64,000 bases of DNA from Neonectria sp. B-13 (taxonomy: Eukaryota > Ascomycota > Sordariomycetes > Hypocreales > Nectriaceae). A program made the translations under genes and the position numbers. Location: the NCBI GenBank assembly GCA_002682825.1, contig NOKP01000006.1:1922001-1986000 (forward strand), in the 5' to 3' direction. Shown one piece after another: positions 11,589 to 24,288 of this stretch. Within the stretch, counting starts at the first letter, position 1; each line of letters opens with the position of its first letter. A model generated the notes under the pieces. It ran no database searches. It was given only the letters and a program-made list of their open reading frames with translations, and was not told where the DNA came from.

Positions 11589-14050
11589 GATGATGGTGGG
11601 AGGACGACGTGTTGGTCGTGGTGTGGATTGTGGATTAAGACGGTTGAGGCTTGTGTGTACACGATCGCCAGATACTGCAGTTGCAGCTGTTCTCAACCGG
11701 CTGAGAATATTTTGGGGGAATTAGAAGTCGACAATACTATTACTGCACCGAGATACGATGCCGGTTGTTGGGAGGTTGTGAATTAGTATAAATGTTTATC
11801 GTCCCATAGCAACGGCAACTCGATGTCCAATATGCGATGTGAGGAAGACTGTTGTCCGTTCCAGAAGCAATTACTGATTAGATTAGGCAGAGGTCCAGGA
11901 ATCCTGGGGGTAGAGTGGGAGGATGTGATAGAGCTCGGGACGTCTTTGGTGATGCGACAAGACGATGACAAGGCGATTATGTCAGTTGAATGCCAGCCAA
12001 AGGGTCCAGAGATGCGGGATCGTCGCCTGATATAACGAAATACGGGAGAAGACTCCTCCCTAGTATTCTGATGCGAAAGCGGAGGAAGCGGAGGAAGTAA
12101 TCTTGGCGAATAGGTTGAACCTGAGGCTCTTGATGGATTGAGTTGGTTGTCCGTCTCGCCCAGGGACCCAGATAAGTGAAGCTGGCTGTGTTGAACAAGA
12201 ATTCAAGTGACTCCAGGTCGTCGGTGCCGCGCTGTATTTCTGTGTCGGAGCAAGTCGATGATTGTTGTAGGACGAAATCTAGGCAGGACGAAAGCGAGTG
12301 ACAAAGAGGAAGCCAAACGACCATCGACGGACTTGGGATGAAGGATGGAAAAGGAAGAGATGAGACGAATCTGCCACGAAGAAGAAGCTAATCGCTGGAC
12401 GCTATGACTGGGACTGACAACGCATGAAGGAGACGGTAGGGTTCGAAGACGGTAGTCGTTTGGGGTTGGGGTTGGGGTTGGGGGGGTTTGAGAGTTGAGG
12501 GCTGAAAGGGGGGGTGGACCAAGTAGACAAGGTCCGTCACGGGCTGGGATCCAGAACAGGGTTTTCCCAGCAGATTAATCCAGAGGCCAGAGCTTGCGAG
12601 GTGAAGGTGAAGAAGGTGAGGGTTCAGGTGGTTAACGAATTGTGGTTGCGAGGGAAAAACGGCATGGGGGACAGGAGACGCAAAGAGCGGGTTTGCAGCG
12701 GGAACCAGCAGCATCATCATCAAAGGCAAGGGGCAGGCCGGTTTTAGTCTTTGGGGGCACAGAGTACGATATCGGGTTGCATAATGCGTCGATAACGACG
12801 GGGTACCTGTCTCTGGAGCCCATTCTCGACGAGAAGGCTGGCTGCTCGGCCTGTCGAGGAGTGGCCCGACTGGTTCCGGCGGACGAGACGACGGGCGGCC
12901 AACCCTAGCATGCTGGGCTGGGCTGATGGGTACCTACCAGCTCGGAGAAGTGGGAGAAGATACACCCAGGACTCAGGGCAGTGTGTGTGCTTGTTGCCGG
13001 CAGTTTTCGAGGAACGGAAACACCCCTGGCTGGTTAGCATGACGGGTCGCAGATCATGGCGTTGAAGGCCCCGTCCGAACCATGATCTCCACAAGGGAAT
13101 TTGGCCGGGCAGTTGGCAGGGTCCAGGACAATGGGATTCTGGAGGGGTCAACCCCCCCGACGAGTTACCGCCTAGGCCTGGGCCAGACCGGAAGCTAGGC
13201 CAACAGGCGGACAATGGACAGGACATGGACAGATCGGATCAGACAAGACAGAGGCGGCCCATTGATCCGTTCCCGAGCAGCTACGCGACCCCCTTTGTCT
13301 AACGACGGTACCGTTGACAGTGAAGGGGGGAAGGGGGCCATCGAGGCGCAGCAGGCTGTCGATCTGCAAGCTGATACGTGCAATTGGGTGTGAAACATCT
13401 CCAGGGACTTGATCCGTTTGACGTCGCCTGGGCTTGGGGCCTGGGCGTGGACTTCAGCCAGGGTTGCATTGCAAACCCATGAATCCAGGGTTGCAGCCCA
13501 GGGATGGATGGATGGATGGCAGAAGAGACTTGGTTAGCGAGGCGGCTCAGAGAGAGAGAGCAAGACAGAGAGAGCAAAGGAACGTCTCTGCCAGTCTGCC
13601 ACCGAGACGCACTGCGACGCAACAGTCCCGCGATCGACCCACCAACAGGGCCCATGTGCTGGTCGACAGTGCAGTTGGTCGGGAGGTGCCGAGGCCAGGC
13701 GTTGGGAATGGCCCGTTCTGGTGGTCTAGGGCTCTGGGCGACAAGAGACGGACACTGCGAAGCTGGGACGCTGCGAAGCTCCAACAGATCAGCGACCGCC
13801 TTTCGCGGCCAAGCGCGTTTCCCTTGCCTTCCCGTTGCATCGCATCGCATCGCATCGAGCGCGATGTGAACGGACGCACCAATAGGTATCTGTGCCGGGC
13901 CTTTTCCTGTATGCAATTCATTCACCCACCACCCGTCTGTTCGTACTAGGTAAGGTGCCAGGTAGGTAGGTAGTCTTGTACGTACCGCCTGATGTCGAGA
14001 GAACGGACGAAGCAGCCGCCGCCGCCAGTGCCAGTCCAGGTTGGTCCGTT

Positions 14051-14089
14051 AGACACAGACACAGACACATACACAGACACAGACACAAG
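14051..14089. repeat. ACAGAC-type microsatellite
   Basis: Imperfect run of acagac/acacag units about 39 bp long in the gene-poor region. Confidence 0.8.
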
Positions 14090-15238
14090 CAGCTGCCGCA
14101 GGTAGAAGCCAACAACTGTGGCCCTGTCTCCCCTGGCCTTTGCTGGTGCCAAGTGGTATTTGGGGCTAGCCCGTCCGGAAGCCGCAACGACTAGGGCCTG
14201 GTCTAGGGCGGCGGCTGGTGAGAGAGATCTGGTGGGACAATTTTAGGATGGTCGCAGGCTGCTCTGTCTGGCTTTAATTTCCCGAAAGACGATCGCGCTG
14301 TAACAGTAACACACACCGTCGAAGTCAGTGCGGGCTTACAGGCGAGGTGAAGCTTGAGAGTGGAGCGAGGGCTGGCTGCCAACTTGACAGACAGAAGGCA
14401 GTCAGACAGCCAGACAAGACGGGATCGAAGCGCCGCCATGGTCCTGCCGGTACGCCAATACCCCTTCATCCTCTATTCCTGTTCCTCGGTCCTCGTCCGT
14501 TTGACAGTCAGGACCAGGGACATGGGGAGAGGAGAAACAAGGGACCAAGGCGTCGATCCAAGAGAGGACGCGTCGGGGCGGGGTCTCCACGATCATCACA
14601 GTGGTGTTGAAAAAGTTGCAGGCGACGGGGTCGCTACAGTCGCAAGCGTCTCCCTACCAGGATAGCTTGCCCCATGTTTCATGCGTGCGGTGTCGCAAGC
14701 CCAGGATGGTGATGCCGGAGTACCGACAGGGTTGCTGTGGGATGGACGCAGGGAACTTGCGCAACTTGAAGGGTCGGTCGGGATGGAGTCTTAGACAGAA
14801 AGTGGGCAGGGACTGCAGACTCTAGACTCCGACTCCAGCCTCCAGGGAGCCAGAGTCTAGAGAGAGGAAGATAAGAGGCTAAGAAACAACTTCAGCCAAG
14901 CCAACGGAAGCCGCTAGCGAATGGCGCGCAAGGGTGATTCATGCGTATGCTTGCTCCTGCGATGGAGTTGGGGAACCGCGGACCGGTGTAGGGCCTAACG
15001 TGGGATGCGTGGGTGGATGACGACCAGAGCAAGATCATTTAGGTACCTAGGTGATGACTTTGGCGGTTGTAGGGCAGAGCAAAGATGCGATCCCTTTGGA
15101 AGGGTTTATTTAGGCGCAGACAGGTCGACCATGGAGGCACAAAACGGGGCTGGGTCGGAAGTCAAGAAGCGTCCGGTAGTCATAAGGTTTGGTTCCTGCA
15201 GAAGACCGATCCATCGCCAGTACTACCTCTTCGAAAGT

Positions 15239-15486
15239 GTAGAGAGAGAGAGAATATGCGTGTGCGTGCGTGCGTGCGTGCGTGCGTGCGTGTCTCCCTC
15301 TCCCTCTCTCTGTCGTCGCCTTCTCCCTCGTCTCCCCGTCTCTGCGTGGACGTGTGGATGTGTGGATGCGTGGATATGTGGATGCGTGGACAGTCCGTCT
15401 CCACGCCTGTGCACACGTCCGTGTGCCTTTTCTGACTGGCTGTCTGTCTGTCTCTCTCTCTGTCTGTCTCTCCCTCTGTCTCGCTG
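15239..15486. repeat. Compound low-complexity block
   Basis: In order: a (ga)n run, seven or more tgcg units (15258-15292), a CT-rich stretch, a minisatellite with unit like tgtggatgcg (about 15346-15391), and tctg/tctc repeats (15438-15486). Purine-rich and pyrimidine-rich strands alternate. Several overlapping reading frames stay open only because of the repeats. Confidence 0.85.
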
Positions 15487-16354
15487 TTTTCCCGTCGGCG
15501 GCAGCGTCGGCGGCGGCAGAAACGGTCGTGGTAGTGAGATGTGGTGACGGGCAAAGATGGAGATGAGGGGACTGGGGCCTTGGCTACAGTTGAGCAAGTC
15601 ACAGGCGGAGAGGGAGGCGGGGACATGATGGAAACACGAGAAGGGCAATTGGACACGAAGACGTGCGGACGAGTGGACGAGTGGATAATTGGTACAATGG
15701 TTCAGGTTAAATTCGTGCAGTACCTACTACGGATGGATGCAAGGTGATGTAAGAGCTTTGAAGGATCGGACGACGACTCACCTTCCGTTCTCGTCGCGAA
15801 AAAGGGAAAGGCCGGGTTGGGCCAAGTAAAAAAAGACATTGGAAAAAGGAAAATGAGGAAGAAGACAAATGGAAGGAATAATTCTCCGAGACAGGGCAAG
15901 GGAGGAAGGAGGCCGGCAACCAACAGGAAGGGGGGGGGGAGGGGAAGAAAGGTCAAACACCAGGACTGCCAGTTTCAAGTGAAAAAGATGGGACGGAATA
16001 GCATCCGGAAATACCTGTCCAGGTGCGGAAGGCCCAGCCCTGATCATCCCTGATGGGCCGCTGGCAGTGACACTACTCACTCTTGACACTCTGGTACATG
16101 CACCGATTCGCGTCAGATCCGGGCGTCGTCGTGTCTGTCGTTGTCGCCCTTCCTCTTCGCGAGTTTCGTCTCATGTGTCCCAGGTTCCAGACAGCGCGGC
16201 GCACCCCCAGTCATCCATAATCATGCCCCCTCCCTGGGAAAAGCCTCCACTGGCCCAGTCGCAACCCAGCAAGGGCATGGGTGATGGCGCATGGGGGACG
16301 CCAGTCCAACTGGCTACAGTCCCCTGCTCGCCCGTTTCCCGGGGGGGAGAGCCT

Positions 16355-16390
16355 TGAAATAGAAATGGAAGTGGAAATGGAAATAGAACA
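16355..16390. repeat. GAAATG hexamer-like repeat
   Basis: About five imperfect copies of gaaat(g/a) or gaagtg units. Confidence 0.75.
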
Positions 16391-16952
16391 ACCGGAACCG
16401 TTGTTTAATTTAAACTGCCTTGGGTTTCCTCTAACTGCTGTGACTGAGGCCACCAGGGCACAGGGCACGGGCACGTGAACAGCGGGAGTGTCCCCGAAAA
16501 GCCAACGTTCCCTGTCTTTCATCAATCTTGCATGATCCTCCGTCACTGAGTTAACTCGACTGTCTGTCTTATCCCTGGGCCGTCCCTGAACCGTCCCTCA
16601 GCTCCGGCGCCACGACTCGGCACTTGTCGACGCGGCTTGCCTTGGCTGCAGAGAAAACGCAGAGCATCCAATTGTTGCTTGCTTTGTCTCTACTTGGGAC
16701 TCCGTAGGCACGCCACTTGACGTCCATGTCTGCAACGGCACCAGCCAACCACCCACTGCGACGGGACGATGCCAGGCAGACGACGTTTTTTTCTTTCTTT
16801 CTTTCTTAGTGAGGTAGATCGCATGTGCGTTTGCATTGGTGCCATCCCCATTATGCTGCAGCAGCGGCAGGCAAGCAAGCCAACAACCGGAGGGCAACGA
16901 TGGTGACCGCGCGAGCATCAGATCACGGAGCACATCACACAGAGCCACCAGC

Positions 16953-16979
16953 CACCTGCCACCTGCCACCTGCCACCAG
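16953..16979. repeat. CCACCTG heptamer repeat
   Basis: Three exact copies of ccacctg plus a partial copy. Confidence 0.85.
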
Positions 16980-17223
16980 TGACGACAACTGCAAGCTGAG
17001 AATGGGATCTCTCGCCTCTCGGGTCTCCATTGACAGGCAAGATCCCTCTTGGGCTGCGCATCATAGGGCAGATCCTCCAATCTCCCGGCTTCCCACCAGG
17101 ACGGCCTGCCGCCTCTGTTTTTAGAAGCACCCTGTCTGGACATGTCTCTCATTCTCTGTCTATTGTCCCCCTCCATCTCATCGCTCCGTGCATCCCACAT
17201 CCCTCACATCCATTCCTCCCTCA

Positions 17224-17263
17224 ATACTCCTCACTCCTCACTCCTCCCTCCTCCCTCCTCCGG
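17224..17263. repeat. CTCCTCA/CTCC repeat
   Basis: Short pyrimidine tandem repeat within a wider CT-rich tract (about 17130-17310). Confidence 0.75.
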
Positions 17264-18007
17264 CATCCCTCCATCCACCCCCATATCCCGCTCCCTTCCT
17301 CACAGGGCTCGCAGGGTGACAGCCCGACAAGGGCATGCTGGAAAGGCATGACGGTAGCCTGCAATTCTTCGCCCGGGAGCCCAATGGCCGTGCGCAGACG
17401 GCATTGCCAGGGCCCGTTCTGCCAGCTTGCAGCTTGTCATTTGCCCACCGTGAGTCGACCTGACACTAGCGCAGGTCCATCCACCCACCCACCCACCGTC
17501 TTGGGGCAGGCATCCATCCATCGAACGGGCGTCCAGGGGGCCAATCGTCCAGAATCAAAGGCCTGTCCTGTTCATCTGGTGATCCTCTGGCCCTCTGGCA
17601 CTCCATCCAAATTGCTCGAGTGCCGTGACTCTGCATAGGGCGCGTCATACAAAATGCATCCAGGTCTCAACGCAGGCCGACTTCAACGCTAGCCGCGAAC
17701 ATGCAGCTGAATGAAGACGACCTTCGTTTCAGGTGAGTCGATGTATCGAGAAACCTCGTATGAAAGCCACCACCAGCATCACCACTTTGCCAATTTGCAT
17801 CCTCTGCAGCATCTATCTGCGAATACGTAGTAGTCTCATTAACAGCCCACGGACAGAATCCTGCTGCTGCCAAGCGACTCTACAGCCATGGCAGCTGACC
17901 CAGGCTTCTTTTCAACGCCAAAGCCGCGCCGAAGCAAGCCGAGCAAAAGTAACTGCATATCTTGTCAACAAAAACAAACAAAGGCCATAAACACCGCCAA
18001 GCACACA

Positions 18008-18045
18008 ATTGTTTCGTTTGTTTTTGTTTGTTTGTTTGTTTGCAT
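18008..18045. repeat. GTTT tetranucleotide microsatellite
   Basis: Imperfect run of about nine gttt units. Confidence 0.85.
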
Positions 18046-19994
18046 TGCATCCTCCCTGCTCGTTTCTCTCTCTCTACCTCGGGGGTCTTGCGCTTCAACA
18101 ACATCTCAACCCTAAACCCCATATTCCCCCCAAAAAGTCGCCTATCTGCCTACGTCCCTAGGTGCCGTCCGGTAGCCGCTTGTCTGCCGTTCCCCCGGAC
18201 TCCCTCGTATTCATTAGTCGAGGGTATCCTTGTTCGTGTCCTTCCTTGCCGGGAAGTTAGTTAGTAAGAAAGGGCCTCCATTGTCGCGACCCAGGGCGGA
18301 TGCACCTCAAAGCTCAAAGATGGAGTCCTTTCTCTCTTGGCGACTCGTGCTCGCCGTCACGCAGCAGCCGCCTGCCTACCTAGGGAAGTGCTGCGAGCGC
18401 TCCGCAATCACCTCACTGTGCAGATGGTGAGAAATAGGACCGACCTGCCTGTGGGTTGTGAACATGGACCGCCCGGCGCGGAAAACGAGCAAAGGGCCAG
18501 AGGTTAGTTCGCGAGTTCCACTCGGCCTGCTTTGCCCCCGGCGTATGTACATGACCAGTTGTCAAGTTGAGCAACTCGGCCACTCCTCACCTGATGTTGA
18601 GTATATTTTGAGAGGGGTTTTTGCGCACCCATTCAGTTCTAGAACATGCATGCAGGTACGAGCTCCGCGTTCCAAATTTCCTCAGTTGTATTGCAGTGGC
18701 AAAGAGAGGCCTGACGGGGTGCTTGACTGACACCGGTTTTTTCAGGAGAACGTCTTGTTGAGAGCCTACCATGGCGGTGTGTCAACACTTTGAAGCACAG
18801 ATTTCATTCGCCGAAGAAATTAATCAGAAGTCATGGCAGCGTTTTCCTGTATCGGTCCCCCCCCTGTCCTTGACTTTCCTCTGGCAAAGTCCACATCCCC
18901 ATCGTTGTCCGGAGCAATACATCCTCTCTGCTTTCGAGATCGGCGAACCGGTCAAAGCCTTGCACAGGTCTTGAAACGATCTATGGATTCGACTGCCGCA
19001 CTTCCAAGCACCGACCATCATCCTACTTCGAATCGACGATCTTCATCTTCATCTCCAGGAGTCCTCCGCCGAAGGCCCAGGACAGCAGCACACCATCGCC
19101 CACGCTCGGCGTCTGAGAAATTTCTTCCAGGCGGCATCTACTGAGGCTTACAGATGTGTTTCTCATTGGGCATATCGCGGCGTTGTTGTCTCCCCTAACA
19201 AATAGTGCATACAATCTAAGAAAGCTAGAACAGCAGCCGCCCCGTAGAACCATTAATCATCCACCGGGGAACGTTCCGTGGGACATAATCTAGCTTAGAA
19301 AGGCAGGACATATACCGTCCCCTGCATTAGTACGCCGGGCAGAATCGTGCGTGTAGTCCATGTTTGGGTGGTCAGTGTGGACAGCTTTCGACCAGTCTTC
19401 GACTTGACTATATAGGGTAGCTGAGTCGACAAGTAGATGGCCCCTTACCGTTGAGAAGATGATAGACATATTCTACTAAGCTTCGTATATTTCTAGAACA
19501 TGTTTTGGGAATAGATGTGACACAAAGCTCGCACCTGGGCCTGGTCGAGGCGTGATGACTCCTTACTGTAATAATAAGAATTGGTAGGGAATGCCAATGG
19601 CCAAATGGGGTTCGTTCAGATCTTCAACAGCCCGAGTGTGAACAAGACTTCCTCTGCACAGGAGTCGTGAGAGACACTTCTCGTCAGATATATTTTCATA
19701 TAACGGTGCATACTATTTGTCTAAACAGACCAGCCATCGCTTTGGCGCTGTGATTTGTCCCAGTGTGATATCGTCTAGCACATATAGCTGTTGACCTTCT
19801 TTTTAAGACATCCACAGAAGCGTTGCTTGGTCCATTAGGCACAACAGCTTCGACTACACAATGACTACAGCCACCTCATACTACATCATCGTTCTTTTAC
19901 TGTATAAAGATTTAAGATGGGAATGAGGCACTCCAAACGCCCTTGAGGCCTAGATAGTCTATAACATTCGTTGCATCAACGGCACATATCAAGA

Positions 19995-21049
19995 CTAAGA
20001 TACACTCCAGTCACACGACACCGTCCACATCTCGCCCTCCAGCTCCACCTCCCACACCGGCTGTCCCACGACAACTACGCTCCCCACGCCCACAACTGCC
20101 CTCGCCCCCAGCCCCGTCAACCTGCCCTCGCCCGCGAGCAAGAACCGCGCCGGAGCCGCGCCGGCCACCCGGCCCTTGACCAGGTACATCCTCCGGCCGG
20201 GCCGGATTTCCTCGACCGTCACTCTCGCGACGGCCGCCTGGTCCACGCCTTCCCAGTCCTTCACGTCGGAGAGCCAGCCCTGGAGGCCTGCGGCAAGCCC
20301 GCCCGCGAGATACTTTACGCCTCGGCGCTGGGGGGAGAACGCGGCTGGTAGGCCGTCGCCTAGGCTTTCTAGCTCGGCGGGTTTGAAGCGTGGCGGTGGG
20401 CGGAAGGTCGGCTGCTGGGGGGCTTCTGCTTCGTCTGCGGCGTCGTCGGTATTCATGGAGCTGGTTGTTGGGGTATGGCCAGTCGCGAATGGCTCGCCTC
20501 CTGAGTTTGTCACCTCGTCGTGATCTTGTTCGGGCTGGAGAGGCGAGTCCGGCATTGGCGAGATTGACACTCGTCGCCGCTTGGGCTCTCGCTCCTCGAA
20601 GGGAGAGCTGCCATCTGAAAACCCGACATTTCCAATAGAATCAGGTTCTATAGAATCTCGAGATTCTGGCTCTGGGCCGCCGTCCGACATGTTCGCGATG
20701 TCGCCCTGCGAGGTCATGGCATCTGATTCGACCTCGATAGAGTCGTTAAGCCCGCCGTCCCTCTCCATCTCCATCTCATCCTCCACCGAGCTCACCTCGA
20801 TGCCATCCTCCACCTCTTCTACATCATCAACGAGCCCGCTACGTCTCTGAGTCGGCTTTGGCAGGGACGAGGAACCGAACCGTGGGGTGGACTGGAACCG
20901 CGGAGGTCCCGTTGGCGTCTGCGATGACTGAGTGCCCCGCTTTGCGAGAAGGAATCTCCGGGGAGTGGGTGTCTATGAAAGGCGTGAGTTTGTGAGTCCA
21001 ATCGATGATGCCCACTGAACTGTTCACTCACGCTTGGAGGATGGCTCAT
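19995..21049 (-). CDS. Conserved fungal protein of unknown function
   Basis: Predicted 331-residue protein in two exons, 21049-21032 (only 18 nt, six codons) and 20972-19995, separated by a 59-bp intron; phase is kept. I do not recognise a named domain. The N-terminus is basic and Ser/Thr/Pro-rich (TPTPRRFLLAKRG), the middle (about residues 55-175) is strongly acidic with a possible nuclear localisation segment EPKRRRVS, and the C-terminal 130 residues are ordered: a block FSPQRRGVKYLAGGLAAG and alternating beta-type segments ending in W-x-V-x-C-D-W. The beta-rich end could be an OB-like fold, but this is only a guess from hydrophobic patterning. Acidic-basic layout suggests a nuclear role. 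The next gene upstream ends 835 bp away. Confidence 0.75.
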
Positions 21050-21883
21050 GGCGTATTGTCCAACCGCATGGCGCTTGGCGACTTGCTCATACAATCACCC
21101 AGCACACTGGAGATGTCCGGTGTAGTGTCGAATTGGACGACAGACTGTCGTTACGGAGCAGGAAGTCTCCATGCGGAACTAGGCGCTGAAAAGAGGCGGG
21201 CTTGAGCCATGAACGCATCAAAGGGTGAGTGAGTATGTGGGAATGACGTTCGCGATAGAGGGACACACCCGCAATCCACGGCAGAATCTGGGCGGTGAGC
21301 CTTATCGGGACGGATGATCGCCTCAGTAGGTACCTACTTACCCTCGACACCATTCATCGAATTATTGACATCAACGTAGGCAGGCAATGAACAATATTAA
21401 GTTTGTATTGCTGAGAATAACTAGATCTCAAATCTCATCTCTTATCTTCGTACAGTAAAAAGAATCCCCTTAATATACCTTATTGATGGTCTCCAACGCA
21501 GAGCATTCGTGTGCCAGCCCTCCCCGTCTTTCAACAGTTAGGTATGCAACAACTGAAAAGCCACCAGATATTCCTTTCAAAGCACTTGACTGTGCTGTGC
21601 ACCCGAAAAGTTTCCTTCTATCTGCTATGCATCATGACAACCGTTTCCACAATAATAGTATACTCTTCCATCGGGAACAAGAATGTTCAACCCGGCATGG
21701 TAGGCTGTTCTGAACCGACAACCGGCTACAACGAGCCTGAGAGGTGGGACGGTGTAAAAAGCGTGTTTCGAAACGAACCAAGATTCATGGTTCATGTCTA
21801 ACGAGGCCGGCCCAGGACAAACAACAAGGGCTAGCCGAAGCGAATGGTTGACCCAAAGGCTAGGATAGGAGCAGTTGGTCAGG
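21050..21883. other. Intergenic region
   Basis: Holds the promoter of the 331-residue protein gene and the 3' end of the DUF3405 gene. A 14-bp perfect palindrome AGTAGGTACCTACT sits at 21325-21338. Otherwise nothing recognisable. Confidence 0.55.
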
Positions 21884-24288
21884 TTAACCATACGCAAGGT
21901 CGAAACCAGTCTTGTGGTTCTTCTTGGTTGGTTCCGTGTTTTTGACATGGTGCAGCATCACCGGCGGCAAACAAGGCCGGCCATGTTTCTCCTCCCATTT
22001 CTTACCGCCGACGCCAGTATCTTTCCAACCCATCCAGTTGTTGAAAAGGCGATTTGGAGGCTCCGCTCGGTAGTACCATGTCGAGCCCTGGTATCTTCGT
22101 TCACGACCCCAACCCATGGGGCTACCACGGCCGCCGCTTTCGCCATTTTCTCCAGGGTTGAACCATTTGGCAAGGAATTTACCGTTCCAGTCTCGGTCCA
22201 TAAAGACAGGGTGAGGAGCGTACACGGCCTTCAAGCCATGGAGGAGGGCAACGGTCTGAGGAGTCATCTCGGAGGCAACATGATTGCCCCGTAGGTTTTC
22301 CACGTGCATGATGTTTAGGAGTTTCTTGGAAATCCGAGACTGGGTGACAATGGTAGTTCGACGTGGTAGGTCCTTCGACTCATGAGTCGCGTCATTGTAG
22401 CCCCAAACGTGGTTTGCAATGACCCAGTTGCTATCGATGGGGTTGAAGATGGGTCCCACGGTGATGACGTCCGCCTCCTCGCCAACGCCCCATTCGTAGT
22501 TGTCATCGCCAGGGCTAGCGACAGGGGGTATAGGTCCGACGGGTTTGATGAATGGCAGGTCTATCGGGCCCCATATGGTATCATTGCCGTAGCGGCGCTC
22601 GATGTCCTTGCGAAAATCGGTGTCGTATTGGCCGTGATATTCGGGAACGTACCATCGCTCGTTTCTCTCCCACAAGCCTTTTCGAGGTTGCTTCTTGGAG
22701 AAACCCTCCAGCTTCTTCAGAAGCTCATAATGGTGCCCAGTGAAGCGGAAATCCATCTCCCAGTTCCAAACATAGTCAAACTGGGGATGGTCCTGACTGA
22801 ATTTTTGGACGGAGAGCCATTGCGCGGTGTGCACATTGCGCTCTTCATCATCCTTCAGCTCCGTGTAGATATCCCATACGAGCTGGTCATTCCAAAGAAT
22901 AGTAATGCCTTGAAACTCAGGGGGTACGCTCTGCTCAAGGACGTATTGGTAGGTGTCGGCGTCCTCAAAGATGCGTAGGGCGTTGTCCTTGACCTGAACC
23001 AACAGGAAAACCTCATATTCGCCTCCGGACCTGAGAGACAACTCACTGACAAGAGATCGGATTATCTGCTTGTCGTTCTCGGTGTAGACTTTTCCGGTGT
23101 ATGATCGTAAGAGAATGGCGGTTCGTGATTCTGAAACGAACCCGTTTGTGGCGCTTCGGTTGGTGTTGTGCTGAATCTCGTTGCCAAGTCCAACGGCATC
23201 TGGACTTGAGGGCAATTCTTCCTGTTTGGGTTCCTCTGTGGCGTCCCGTTCGGATAAAAAGGAGTCCTTCGGAGTTTGGGGTCCAACGACAGGCCCGGCT
23301 GTCTCTGGATAGTTGTTCAGGAAGTCGTTCTTTCGGTCCTTGTTCATGTGATAACGCTGCGCGTTCTTATGCACACAGGCTCGTTGGAGATCGCCCCAGT
23401 TGACCTTGTCCCAGACCAAGCGCTCCAGCTTGCCGTCTCCGATGTTCTTGTACTGAGGAGTCAGTCCGTAAGGACCTAGTCGCGTCTCTCGCTCCCAACA
23501 CAGATTGCCGTCCATGTTCATGACGTCGTAGCCCCCCAGCCTTGGTGTGGGCCATTCGTGCGGCCGACCCTTGAAAACCAGTAGATCTTGAATGTAATCA
23601 TTGTTGGCCCCTTTGCAGGGAACGTAAGGCGCAAAGCCCTCCGTCTTTCGCTCATGGCTATTGTAGTCTGGATAAGGATCGTAGCGGACCGGCTTCTCGA
23701 CACTGAATTCAACATCGGCATCTGGGTCGTATCTCAAGTCGGAGCTGAACGCGTCGGTACGAACCTCCTGGCGCTCTAGGGTGGCGAGGGTGTTTCCGTA
23801 GATGAGGTTAGAGGTGGGAAGGCTATAACGTCGGTGTAAGAAGTATGTCCAAGCCTGGCGTACGCACATTGGGGATCAAGATCGAATACTCACTTTGCAG
23901 TCACAGCGTAGGCATGCCTCCACTCCTTCCTCATGTCCTTCTCGTGCTGCAGCCTTCCTATAGAGCCAAAGCCTCGTTCCTTGCCATCTGTCTCGTAGCC
24001 AAGTTCGACATCGTTGGGATCCTCGTTATCCGTTGGGTCCTTCCAGTCCTTGATCTCGTCGGCGGTGAGTTCCCACACCTCCTTCATGGGGGCGACGCCC
24101 TGAGTCTTGTCATCAGTAGTCGCGGATTGTTGGGATCCTGGTTGGGGGCTATAGGGCACGACTTGCGAACCCGAGCCACTGAAGAGAAGATAGTAGGCCG
24201 ACAGCATGGCGATGACGATGAGCAACACCGACTTGGGTCGCAGCTTCGTGCTGAACATGCGCCGCCCATGGCTATGCCACCCCTTCAT
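21884..24288 (-). CDS. DUF3405 type II membrane protein
   Basis: Predicted 777-residue protein in two exons, 24288-23894 and 23822-21884, with a 71-bp in-phase intron. A short basic cytosolic tail is followed by a single hydrophobic segment at residues 20-36 and no signal-peptide cleavage site, i.e. type II topology as in Golgi glycosyltransferases. The luminal part matches the fungal DUF3405 family as I know it: NLCWERETRLGPYG, SYTGKVYTENDKQ, VWNWEMDFRFTGHH and the acidic W-N-W-E-M-D motif, which resembles a metal-binding acidic site in glycosyltransferase folds. No reaction has been established for the family as far as I know. An ATG replaces the upstream non-ATG extension of the frame. Likely Golgi or ER lumen. 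Confidence 0.88.

Larger units (their letters stand above)
11589..19994. other. Gene-poor region, 8.4 kb
   Basis: No convincing coding gene on either strand. ORFs here start at non-ATG codons or have low-complexity, frame-ambiguous composition, and I could not join any into a recognisable protein. The stretch is rich in simple repeats (separate entries), polypyrimidine tracts and TAGGTACCTA-like sites. It includes the promoter of the ORP1-like gene on its left side. Confidence 0.55.

Noticed and set aside
12460..12486. GGGGTT repeats resembling telomere sequence
   Set aside because: Only about three units, and filamentous ascomycete telomeres use TTAGGG; it is internal and low-complexity.
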